Source of the DNA: Alistipes sp.
GTDB taxonomy: Bacteria > Bacteroidota > Bacteroidia > Bacteroidales > Rikenellaceae
Length of the DNA stretch: 33,577 nt
NCBI GenBank assembly: GCA_017501025.1
Contig: JAFVXS010000246.1
Span: 1 to 33,577 of the forward strand
Direction: 5' to 3'
This document shows, piece after piece, positions 24,612-32,100 of this stretch; the stretch's first letter is position 1; each line of letters opens with the position of its first letter. Position numbers and translations under genes: made by a program. Below the pieces are notes generated by a model. The model was not told where the DNA came from and ran no database searches. It was given only the letters and a program-made list of their open reading frames with translations.

Positions 24612-24995
24612 CTATTTTGCAATGAAAGCAGCATAGTCCTCTGCCGACATCAGAGCCTCAACCTCCGACGCATCCGACATACGCACCTTAATCATCCAAC
24701 CCTCGCCGTATGGGTCACTATTGACCAATGCAGGGTCGGCATCGATTGCAGCATTAACCTCCTCAACCGTGCCCGATACAGGAGTAAAAGCATCCGATAC
24801 GGTCTTGACAGCCTCGATTGTTCCGAAAACATCGCCGGCAGCCAAAGTCTCGCCCTCGGTAGGGATGTCCACAAATACGATATCGCCCAACTCGCTCTGG
24901 GCAAAATCTGTAATGCCGATATAGGCATACTCGCCCTCCACACGACACCACTCGTGGTCGTTGGAGTACTTCAAATTCGATGGTAAATTAGCCAT
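24612..24995 (-). CDS. gcvH: Glycine cleavage system H protein
   Basis: GcvH carries the lipoyl arm that shuttles the aminomethyl group between the P, T and L proteins. The 127 residues match the family: HEWCRVEGEYAYIGITDFAQSELGDIVFVDIP, then the lipoyl lysine in GTIEAVKTVSDAF (Lys64; the family norm is ESVKAVS), and the C-terminal EGWMIKVRMSD. The other gcv genes are not in the window. Its next gene is mdh, an unusual partner, and birA lies upstream. A promoter candidate precedes it at 25046. Confidence 0.96.
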   Translation of the reverse strand: MANLPSNLKYSNDHEWCRVEGEYAYIGITDFAQSELGDIVFVDIPTEGETLAAGDVFGTIEAVKTVSDAFTPVSGTVEEVNAAIDADPALVNSDPYGEGWMIKVRMSDASEVEALMSAEDYAAFIAK

Positions 24996-25045
24996 AACTT
25001 ATATATGTTTTTGCGTTGTTTGCTCGCAGATGTACTAAATTCGTG

Positions 25046-25089
25046 CAAATATAATAATTTTTTTGCGATATTGTTATTTTCATAACAAT
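25046..25089 (-). promoter_or_regulatory. gcvH promoter with palindrome at the -33 position
   Basis: On the minus strand TATATTTG (25046-25053) matches the -7 consensus, but there is no TTG 19-20 bp upstream. In that place is a perfect 8-bp inverted repeat, ATTGTTAT-GAAA-ATAACAAT (25070-25089). A -7 box without a -33 element next to a palindrome is what an activator-dependent or repressed promoter would look like. The palindrome could instead be the 3' end of birA. Confidence 0.55.
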
Positions 25090-25121
25090 TTTACATTACA
25101 TTCGCCCGTTTTCTCCGTTTT

Positions 25122-25853
25122 TTACGATTTTTGCCCGCCAATTACGAACTCTATCTCTTTGAAAAGGAACGACTCTCGCCCATAGGCATCGCTCTCGATG
25201 ATAAGTTCTCCGTGCGGCATAACCTCACAGAGCCGACCCTCGAACGGTGTTCCGTCGGCACGTCGATACGGAGCCTTTATGCCTCGTCGATAGAGTCGCG
25301 AATTGTACTCCTCGCAAAGGGTTGCCGCATCGTCCGCTTTCAGAGCATCGTAACGCCGTGTAAAAGCTCGCTGGAAGCAGCATAAAACCTCCTCCAAATC
25401 GAGTCTTCGTCCCAACTCCAACGCCATAGAGGTCGGGTTGGGCAGAGCATCCGAAAAACTTTGCTGATTGACATTTATTCCGATGCCGACAATCGTGCGT
25501 TGCAGTATTGCCGAAATCGACTGATGTTCGATAAGAATACCCACGATTTTGTTGTCGCCGACGTAGATATCGTTGGTCCATTTTACGGAGGTTTCGAGAC
25601 CGTACTCCGCGAAGATATCACAGAGCGATAATGCTATGGTTTGCAACAACTTAAACTGCTCCGTAGTGGGCAAAAATGTAGGCGTCAGCACCATCGAAAA
25701 TGTGAGATTTTCGCCCGCAACACTCTCCCACGAATGACCCCGCTGACCACGCCCCGCAGTCTGTCGTCGGGCAACGATGATATCGCCCTCCGAATAGCGA
25801 AAATCGCGGGCCTCATCGTTGGTTGATTGAAGTGTATCGAAGTGGTAAATCAT
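25122..25853 (-). CDS. birA: Biotin--[acetyl-CoA-carboxylase] ligase
   Basis: This enzyme activates biotin to biotinyl-AMP and transfers it to the carboxyl carrier protein. Starting from the ATG at 25853 it has 243 residues (the frame is open further upstream from a TTG). The core motifs are STNDEARDF, the GRGQRGHSWES biotin/AMP loop, KWTNDIYVGDNKIVGILIE and GIGINVNQ. The N-terminal winged-helix DNA-binding domain of E. coli BirA is absent, so this is a monofunctional ligase. The SH3-like C-terminal domain is present (FEGRLCEVMPHGELIIES). It lies between repeat R4 and the gcvH promoter. Confidence 0.95.
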   Translation of the reverse strand: MIYHFDTLQSTNDEARDFRYSEGDIIVARRQTAGRGQRGHSWESVAGENLTFSMVLTPTFLPTTEQFKLLQTIALSLCDIFAEYGLETSVKWTNDIYVGDNKIVGILIEHQSISAILQRTIVGIGINVNQQSFSDALPNPTSMALELGRRLDLEEVLCCFQRAFTRRYDALKADDAATLCEEYNSRLYRRGIKAPYRRADGTPFEGRLCEVMPHGELIIESDAYGRESFLFKEIEFVIGGQKS

Positions 25854-25866
25854 ACTTTTTTTTATT

Positions 25867-26113
25867 TTTTGCGGCAACAGCTTCGCCGAAAAGGGTGATT
25901 AAAGGTGATTAAAGGCTGTTAATGGCGTTTTCGGCAGCCGCCCTTACTCGACCTTATCTGACCTTACCCGACTTTACTTGACCTTATTCTCGGCTGCCGC
26001 CGTGGTCGCTCTCCCTAAACTCCCTAAACTCCTTAAATTCCCTAATCTCCCTATTGCGGCGCCGCCTTTGGTCGCCCGTCCTAGTAGTCCTAGCTGTCCT
26101 ATTTGTCCTATTG
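25867..26113 (+). repeat. Modular intergenic repeat R4, longest copy
   Basis: In order on the + strand: hairpin TTTT(G)CGGC/GCCGAAAA (25867-25892); 10-bp units AAGGGTGATT, AAAGGTGATT, AAAGGCTGTT (25891-25920); a long hairpin with perfect 9-bp arms CGGCAGCCG (25932-25940) and CGGCTGCCG (25991-25999), whose 50-nt loop is five 10-bp units around CCTTA; 9-bp units around CTCCCTAAA (26011-26055); GCGGCGCCGC and TTTGGTCGCCC; then four 9-bp units around GTCCTATTT (26078-26113). Both 9-bp arrays end in ATTGCGGCG. It takes up most of the 460-bp gap between birA and dapD. Confidence 0.85.
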
Positions 26114-26139
26114 CGGCGACCCGTGGGCAAAGCCCACTT

Positions 26140-26317
26140 GACCATCGCAACAAACCCGTACGAAGGAGGCAAAGAGCTTATACCTCAACCCCTAAATCGA
26201 TTTTAGAAGAGGCTTTGCAACGCTCTCGGGATTGGGGCGGTGGGAGCATACTCTCTGTATGTGACCATCGCAGCAAACCCGTACGAAGGAAGCAAAGACC
26301 TTATAAAATCGATTTAG
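26140..26317 (+). repeat. 43-bp direct repeat pair with 13-bp inverted repeat
   Basis: The 43-bp copies 26140-26182 and 26263-26305 differ at three positions. Each is preceded by a hairpin: GTGGGC-AAA-GCCCAC (26123-26137) before the first and CATAC-TCTCT-GTATG (26247-26261) before the second. CTAAATCGATTTT (26192-26204) and AAAATCGATTTAG (26305-26317) are exact inverses; the latter spans the dapD stop codon. The second hairpin arm sequence GCATAC/GTATGTGA also occurs at 6785-6802. Confidence 0.75.
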
Positions 26318-27144
26318 ACAGATACTGCAAAATCCCTTAATGCCTCATTCAAAGTTGTCTTCTTATCGGTCGATTCTTTACGCTGACCAATAATAAGAGC
26401 ACAAGCAACATTGTAGGTACCACAAGGGAACTCTTTCGGATAAGTGCCTGCGATAACGACAGAGCGAGGTGGAACGTAGCCTTTATAAGTTACGGGTTCC
26501 GAGCCTGTTACATCGATAATATGAGTTGAGCCGGTGATTACCACATTCGAGCCGATAACCGCCTCGCGGCAGATATGAGCCCCCTCAACCACAATGGCAC
26601 GCGAGCCGATAAAGCAGTTGTCCTCGATAATTACGGGAGCAGCCTGCACAGGTTCCAAAACGCCACCGATACCTACTCCGCCCGAAAGATGCACATTTTT
26701 GCCGATTTGGGCACACGAGCCTACGGTTGCCCAAGTATCGACCATCGTACCGCGATCGACATAAGCACCGATATTGACATACGACGGCATCAAGACCACC
26801 GATGGCGCTATAAATGCTCCGTAACGAGCTACGGCGTGGGGCACTGCACGCACTCCGAGCTGATGGAAGTCGTGTTTCAGTTCCATTTTATCGTACCACT
26901 CCAACTCTCCCGCACGCATAGTACGCATCTTTTGGATAGGGAAGTAGAGAATTATCGCCTTCTTCACCCACTCATTCACCTGCCAAGAGCCATCGGCAAG
27001 CGGCTCGGCACATCGCAACACTCCCTTATCGACAGCCTCGACTACCCGACGAATTGCATCCTTAACATCGTCGCGTTCAAGCATTTCGCGATTTACCCAA
27101 GCCTGTTCGATAGTCTGTTGTAAGGTTAAAAATTTACTCTCCAT
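26314..27144 (-). CDS. dapD: Tetrahydrodipicolinate N-succinyltransferase
   Basis: DapD succinylates tetrahydrodipicolinate in the succinylase route to meso-diaminopimelate and lysine. The 276-residue protein (ATG at 27144; the frame stays open upstream to 27183 with no family sequence) has the helical N-terminal domain and a left-handed beta-helix of hexapeptide repeats, with RYGAFIAPSVVLMPSYVNIGAYVDRGTMVDTWATVGSCAQIGK as the signature, SGGVGIGGVLEP and the ending VACALIIGQRKESTD. It supplies peptidoglycan precursor. It is divergent from the peptidase/aspartate kinase operon, whose aspartate kinase feeds the same pathway. Confidence 0.96.
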   Translation of the reverse strand: MESKFLTLQQTIEQAWVNREMLERDDVKDAIRRVVEAVDKGVLRCAEPLADGSWQVNEWVKKAIILYFPIQKMRTMRAGELEWYDKMELKHDFHQLGVRAVPHAVARYGAFIAPSVVLMPSYVNIGAYVDRGTMVDTWATVGSCAQIGKNVHLSGGVGIGGVLEPVQAAPVIIEDNCFIGSRAIVVEGAHICREAVIGSNVVITGSTHIIDVTGSEPVTYKGYVPPRSVVIAGTYPKEFPCGTYNVACALIIGQRKESTDKKTTLNEALRDFAVSV

Positions 27145-27180
27145 ATTTTTATGCCTAAATAAATTACACGTCTCTTTGCA

Positions 27181-27188
27181 CAAAGATA
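27181..27188 (-). promoter_or_regulatory. Candidate -7 box for dapD
   Basis: TATCTTTG on the minus strand, 36 bp upstream of the dapD ATG. No TTG is seen 19-20 bp further upstream, so it is only half a promoter. It also argues against the upstream extension of the frame to 27183. Confidence 0.45.
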
Positions 27189-27221
27189 GTTATTTTTTCT
27201 TAAAATTTATATAAATTTTAG

Positions 27222-27229
27222 TAACTTTG
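27222..27229 (+). promoter_or_regulatory. Candidate -7 box for the peptidase operon
   Basis: TAACTTTG fits TAnnTTTG and lies 25 bp before the ATG at 27255. The -33 region is AT-rich without a TTG. It is arranged back to back with the dapD box 33 bp away. Confidence 0.45.
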
Positions 27230-27254
27230 CTCCGTTAAACCCATTTGAACGAGT

Positions 27255-29402
27255 ATGAAATTTAGACAAATTGCACTGATAGCCGCTATTATCGGCACCT
27301 GCTTCGTTGTCGGATACGGCATCGGCTACGTTATCGGAATGTGTATGAGAACAGAGATTGAATATCCGCAAACCGCCAAAGAGGAGGTTTCGGACAACTA
27401 CTTCGGCACTATCGTTGCCGACCCTTATCGCTGGTTGGAGGATGATACGAGCGAGCGTACTGCCGAGTGGGTACGTCAGCAGAATAAGGTTACGTTCGAC
27501 TATCTGGCAGATATCGATTGTCGCGACAAGATTCGCGACCGACTCACTGCATTGTTGGACTACCCTACGCAGAGTGCACCCGTAAAGAGTGGCGATTGGT
27601 ACTACATCTCCCGAAACAGCGGATTGCAGAATCAGAGCGTAATCTATCGTCGTCATTCGCTCGACGAGGGGTGTGAAGAGGAGGTATTTTTCGACCCTAA
27701 CACTCTCTCGGAGAACGGTACGGTGGCGTTGCACTCGGCTTCGTTTACCAAAGATGGCTCGCTATTCGCCTACTCGCTTGCATCGGCTGGCTCGGATTGG
27801 GTGGAGATTTTTGTGAAGGACACCAAGACGGGCGAGCTTCTCCCCGACCATATCAAGTGGGTGAAATTTTCGGGCGTTTCGTGGACAAAGGATGGCAAGG
27901 GCTTCTATTATAGTGCCTACGACGAGCCTTCGGGAGCTATGTATTCGGCTCAAAACACAAATCAGAAGGTGTATTTCCACCGCATAGGAACACAGCAAAA
28001 GGATGACAAACTAATTTTTGCAGACCCTGCAAATCCACTCCACTACCACTCGGGAGGTGCGAGCGAGGATGACCGCTGGGAGTTCATCCAATCATCGGCA
28101 GGCACTTCGGGCTCACAAATTCTCTACCGCAAAAAGGGCGTAGGTCGTTTCAAGGTCCTCTTCAAAGGGTGGGATTACGACTACTCTATTTTGGACTGCT
28201 ACGACGATGTGGCTCTTGTGATGACCAACGAGGGTGCCCCAAATTATCGTCTGTTGAGCATCAATCTGCGAACAAAGGAGATTAAGGAGGTTATTGCCGA
28301 GAGCGAGTCGTTGTTGGAGGGTGTCAGCACCGTAGGCGACTATCTCTTTGCACACTATCTGGTCGATGCCCAAAATCAGGTATTGCAGATGGATCGCAAC
28401 GGTCGTATCATTCGTGCCGTAGTGTTACCTATTATCGGCTCGGTGGGTGGTTTCGACGGCGAACGCGAGGATAAGGATTGCTACTACACCGTAACAAACT
28501 ACACCCCTCCGGGAAATATCTATCACTACGACATCGAGAGCGGCAAATCGACTCTCTATGCCCCATCGCAGGTGAAGTTCGACACTTCGAACTACGTTAC
28601 CGAGCAGATATTCTTCGAGAGCAAAGACAAGACCCGTATTCCGATGTTCGTGTCGCACAAAAAGGATATCAAACTCAATGGCAAAAACCCTTGCTACCTC
28701 TATGGTTACGGTGGTTTCCAAATCAGCCTTACGCCTTCATTCTCATCAGCTATGGCGGCATTTATGGAGCAGGGCGGCATCTATTGCGTAGTAAATCTGC
28801 GTGGCGGCAACGAGTATGGCGAGGCTTGGCATAAGGGAGGTATGTTGGAGAATAAGCAGAATGTGTTTGACGACTTTATCGCCGCTGCCGAACACCTTAT
28901 CGCAAAGGGTTATACCTCGTCGAAGAAGTTGGCTATCGCCGGAGGCTCGAACGGAGGTCTGCTGGTGGGTGCCTGTATGACACAACGTCCCGATCTCTAT
29001 GCCGTAGCCATTCCGCAGGTAGGCGTATTGGATATGTTGCGTTACCACCGCTTCACCATCGGACACGGCTGGGTGGTTGAGTATGGCTCGTCGGATGTCG
29101 AGGAGCAGTTCAACTATCTCATAAAGTACTCGCCACTCCACAACTTGCGTGAGGGTGTAGAGTACCCTGCAACCCTTATCACAACGGGCGACCACGACGA
29201 CCGTGTTGTTCCGGCTCACTCGTTCAAATTTGCAGCAACATTGCAAGCTGCACAGGCGGGCGAACGACCTACGCTTATCCGCATCGAGACCGACGCAGGT
29301 CACGGAGCGGGCAAACCTACACAGAAACGAATCGAAGAGATGAGCGATATCTTCGCCTTTATCTTCGAGAACACCGATACAAAATATCGCAAAATCGAGT
29401 AA
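27255..29402 (+). CDS. Prolyl oligopeptidase family serine peptidase
   Basis: The 715-residue protein is a S9A prolyl oligopeptidase, cutting short peptides after proline. The N-terminal propeller domain begins PYRWLEDDTSERTAEWVRQQN. The catalytic alpha/beta hydrolase carries Ser565 in AGGSNGGLL, Asp648 in TGDHDDRVVP and His683 in DAGHGAGKP. A hydrophobic N-terminus (residues 5-30) acts as a signal or anchor, placing it in the periplasm, unlike the cytosolic animal enzyme. It starts the operon with aspartate kinase, 8 bp downstream. Its role in this context, peptide breakdown for carbon and nitrogen, is inferred. Confidence 0.94.
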   Translation: MKFRQIALIAAIIGTCFVVGYGIGYVIGMCMRTEIEYPQTAKEEVSDNYFGTIVADPYRWLEDDTSERTAEWVRQQNKVTFDYLADIDCRDKIRDRLTALLDYPTQSAPVKSGDWYYISRNSGLQNQSVIYRRHSLDEGCEEEVFFDPNTLSENGTVALHSASFTKDGSLFAYSLASAGSDWVEIFVKDTKTGELLPDHIKWVKFSGVSWTKDGKGFYYSAYDEPSGAMYSAQNTNQKVYFHRIGTQQKDDKLIFADPANPLHYHSGGASEDDRWEFIQSSAGTSGSQILYRKKGVGRFKVLFKGWDYDYSILDCYDDVALVMTNEGAPNYRLLSINLRTKEIKEVIAESESLLEGVSTVGDYLFAHYLVDAQNQVLQMDRNGRIIRAVVLPIIGSVGGFDGEREDKDCYYTVTNYTPPGNIYHYDIESGKSTLYAPSQVKFDTSNYVTEQIFFESKDKTRIPMFVSHKKDIKLNGKNPCYLYGYGGFQISLTPSFSSAMAAFMEQGGIYCVVNLRGGNEYGEAWHKGGMLENKQNVFDDFIAAAEHLIAKGYTSSKKLAIAGGSNGGLLVGACMTQRPDLYAVAIPQVGVLDMLRYHRFTIGHGWVVEYGSSDVEEQFNYLIKYSPLHNLREGVEYPATLITTGDHDDRVVPAHSFKFAATLQAAQAGERPTLIRIETDAGHGAGKPTQKRIEEMSDIFAFIFENTDTKYRKIE

Positions 29403-29410
29403 CACCACAG

Positions 29411-30667
29411 ATGAAAGTTTACAAATTCGGAGGTGCATCCGTAAAAGATGCAGCAGGAGTTCGCAACCTGCACAAGATTATCGAGGGCGAGAGCGAGTTG
29501 TTCGTCATCGTCTCGGCTATGGGCAAGACCACAAATGCTTTGGAGCGTGTCTTCGAGGCGTATCGTGACGGCAATATAGAGGCTGCAAAGGGCGAAATAG
29601 AGAGTATCACAGCCTATCATCAGGCGATTATCGACGACCTCTATGGCGAGCAACACACCATACCACAGGTGGAGTCACTGATTGCCGAGTTGCACCGTTT
29701 TATCGAGAGCGTGCCGTTCGACGCATCGCGTGCCGAGGAGCGTTACGACCGCACGGTGGCATTTGGCGAGCTTATCTCGACAACCATAATTTCGGAGTGG
29801 TTGGCATCAGTGGGCGTAGCAAACCATTGGATTGATATGCGACGCTGCTTTGTTACGCAGTTCCGCCACAAGGATGCAAATGTGCTGATGGATGAGTCGG
29901 CTCCGCTGTTGCGACGCGAGGTTGCAGGCTCTATGGCACGAGTATTTATCGGACAGGGTTTTATAGGCTCGGCAGCCGATGGCTCGACGACGACCCTCGG
30001 ACGTGAGGGCTCGGACTACTCGGCAGCAGTTGTAGCACATATTCTCGATGCCGAATCGATGACCGTATGGAAGGATGTTGCCGGTATTCTGAATGCCGAC
30101 CCAAAAATTTTTGAAGATGCAAAGAAGATAGACTTCCTCAACTACGTCGATACCATCGAGTTGGCTTACAGCGGTGCCCAGATTATCCACCCAAAGACCA
30201 TAAAGCCGCTCCAAAACAAGCAGATTCCGCTCTATGTCCGCCCATTTTCGGATAAGAGTGCCGCAGGTACACGCATCGATGCAGAGGCTGCGAATGTCAC
30301 CACACCGATTATCATCCTGAAACGCAACCAATCGCTCTTAACACTGCGTTCGCGTGACTTGTCGTTCGTGTTGGAGGAGCGATTCCCGATAGTATTTTCG
30401 ATTTTGGAGCGTTTCCGCATCAAGACCAACCTCATCCACAACACTGCGGTAGCGTTGAGTCTGTGTACCGAGGAGAGTTGGCACCTTACAGAGGCTGTTC
30501 AAGCATTGCAAGGCGAGGGTTTCGATGCGACAATCAATGCAAATGTCGAGCTGCTGACCATACACCACCACAATCCGGAGTGTTTGGCAAAGTATGCCGA
30601 ATCGGAGCGTAACCTTATCAGTCAGACAACACCCGAAACGGTGCGTATTGTACGAAGCAAAGAGTAG
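29411..30667 (+). CDS. Aspartate kinase
   Basis: This enzyme phosphorylates aspartate as the first step to lysine, threonine, methionine and diaminopimelate. The 418-residue monofunctional protein begins with the nucleotide/aspartate motif YKFGGASV (typical KFGGTSV). It contains GQGFIGSAADGSTTTLGREGSDYSA, where Ser/Thr/Glu/Arg bind aspartate, and WKDVAGILNADP with an ACT-type regulatory C-terminus (LVxT substitutions; SLLTLRSRDLSFVLEE, TIHHHNPEC). It is similar to lysine-sensitive LysC-like kinases, but the effector is unclear. It is 8 bp after the peptidase and 9 bp before rsmH. dapD, further down the pathway, is 2.3 kb away on the other strand. Confidence 0.92.
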   Translation: MKVYKFGGASVKDAAGVRNLHKIIEGESELFVIVSAMGKTTNALERVFEAYRDGNIEAAKGEIESITAYHQAIIDDLYGEQHTIPQVESLIAELHRFIESVPFDASRAEERYDRTVAFGELISTTIISEWLASVGVANHWIDMRRCFVTQFRHKDANVLMDESAPLLRREVAGSMARVFIGQGFIGSAADGSTTTLGREGSDYSAAVVAHILDAESMTVWKDVAGILNADPKIFEDAKKIDFLNYVDTIELAYSGAQIIHPKTIKPLQNKQIPLYVRPFSDKSAAGTRIDAEAANVTTPIIILKRNQSLLTLRSRDLSFVLEERFPIVFSILERFRIKTNLIHNTAVALSLCTEESWHLTEAVQALQGEGFDATINANVELLTIHHHNPECLAKYAESERNLISQTTPETVRIVRSKE

Positions 30668-30676
30668 AGATATACG

Positions 30677-31579
30677 ATGTCGAACTACCACACACCCGTA
30701 CTGCTTAACGAAGCTATCGACCTGCTCAATATCAAGGGGGATGGCACCTACGTCGATTTGACATTCGGCGGAGGCGGTCACTCACGTGCCATATTGGAGC
30801 AGTTGGGTAGCAGTGGCAGACTTTACAGTTTCGACCAAGATAGCGACACAAAGGCAAATGCTCCCGATGATGAACGTTTCCACTACGTCGAGAGCAACTT
30901 CCGCTGGCTGCGTTCCGCCCTGCGACTACGTGGCGTAGAGCAGGTGGATGGCATATTGGCCGATTTGGGCGTATCGTCGCACCACTTCGATGCAGCGTGG
31001 CGAGGCTTCTCGTTCCGCAGCGATGCACCACTCGATATGCGAATGAATCAGCGTGGTGGCGAGAGTGCTGCCGATGTGGTAAACAATCGCTCGGAGGAGG
31101 AGTTGAGCGAAATCTTTGCCCAATATGGCGAGTTGCAGACAACGTGGAAGATAGCCTCGTGCATAGCCCGTAGTCGTGCCGTAGAGCCTATCCGCACAAC
31201 GCAGCAGTTGTGCCGTGCCGTCGAGCGTTGCACCCCAAAGCACGACGAGGCGAAGTTCCTCACAAAGCTCTTTCAGGCACTCCGCATCGAGGTCAATGGC
31301 GAGATGGAGGCTTTGAAGATGGCTCTCGAACAGAGTCTGAAAGTGTTGCGACCGGGCGGACGACTTGTTGTGATTGCATACCACTCGCTCGAAGACCGCA
31401 TCGTAAAGAACTTCCTGCGTAGCGGTAATACGGCAGGAGCCATAAAAGAGGACTTTTTCGGACGACGAGAAGTGCCTTTCGAGGTCATTACACGCAAAGC
31501 CGTTGTGCCGACAGCCGAAGAGATTGAACGCAACCCTCGTTCGCGTTCGGCAAAGATGCGTGCTGCCGAGAAACTTTAA
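30677..31579 (+). CDS. rsmH: 16S rRNA (cytosine-1402-N4) methyltransferase
   Basis: RsmH (MraW) methylates N4 of C1402 at the ribosomal P site and is the usual early gene of the division and cell-wall cluster. The 300-residue protein starts YHTPVLLNEAIDLL and contains the SAM-binding DLTFGGGGHSRAILEQ, LADLGVSSHHFDAA, the GFSFRSDAPLDMRMN block and the family ending VIAYHSLEDRIVKNF and RSRSAKMRAAE. The mraZ gene that normally precedes it is not here; aspartate kinase is instead, so the usual mraZ-rsmH order is broken. Confidence 0.97.
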   Translation: MSNYHTPVLLNEAIDLLNIKGDGTYVDLTFGGGGHSRAILEQLGSSGRLYSFDQDSDTKANAPDDERFHYVESNFRWLRSALRLRGVEQVDGILADLGVSSHHFDAAWRGFSFRSDAPLDMRMNQRGGESAADVVNNRSEEELSEIFAQYGELQTTWKIASCIARSRAVEPIRTTQQLCRAVERCTPKHDEAKFLTKLFQALRIEVNGEMEALKMALEQSLKVLRPGGRLVVIAYHSLEDRIVKNFLRSGNTAGAIKEDFFGRREVPFEVITRKAVVPTAEEIERNPRSRSAKMRAAEKL

Positions 31580-31596
31580 TCGATGAAAGAACAACT

Positions 31597-32100
31597 ATGA
31601 GCCGATACGACGATAACGAATTTTTGACCGACTCTGCCGAGGAGATTCGCGAACGTGAGCAGCAGGAGATAATCCGTCGCACCGTACGCGAAGAGATTGA
31701 CCGTATCGCCGCAGACGACACCGCATCGACAGATGATGAGGCGGAGGACGAGGCGGAGGCAGAGAGCAATACCCCAAAGTGGATTAGCACGCTTGGAGCA
31801 ATCTTCTCGGGCGAGATTTTGGTGCGTGAGCGTATGAAGGGCGGCTACAACTATCTGCTCTATATCGCAATGCTCTATCTGGCAGGTATCGTTATCATCT
31901 TCTCGTCGCTGCACCTCGAAATCACACGCAACCGCCTCGCCAAAGAGGTAGGTCTGCTACGCGAAAAGTCGTGGCGAATGACCGAAGAGCGAAATGCCCG
32001 CACCTCGCACTCGGCTATCGTTCGCAGTATCAAGGAGCGAGGGTTGGATTTGACCGACCCCAAAAAACCTATCACCATCGTAAAGGAGGAGGAGCGATGA
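31597..32100 (+). CDS. FtsL-like cell division protein
   Basis: The 167-residue bitopic membrane protein is the FtsL equivalent of Bacteroidota: an acidic, highly charged cytoplasmic part (residues 1-80, with EDEAEAES), a single membrane segment at about 85-105 (YLLYIAMLYLAGIVIIF) and a short periplasmic coiled coil (about 106-135, LHLEITRNRLAKEVGLLREK). FtsL works with FtsB and FtsQ to activate the FtsWI peptidoglycan synthase. Sequence similarity is low by nature, so position between rsmH and ftsI is the main support. It overlaps ftsI by 4 bp (ATGA). Confidence 0.85.
   Translation: MSRYDDNEFLTDSAEEIREREQQEIIRRTVREEIDRIAADDTASTDDEAEDEAEAESNTPKWISTLGAIFSGEILVRERMKGGYNYLLYIAMLYLAGIVIIFSSLHLEITRNRLAKEVGLLREKSWRMTEERNARTSHSAIVRSIKERGLDLTDPKKPITIVKEEER

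Noticed and set aside
25978..26340. Open frame of 120 codons rich in LPKLPK-type repeats across R4
   Set aside because: It is a by-product of 9-bp units (three codons each) and the 43-bp repeats; no start context, no family, and the same array is open on the opposite strand.
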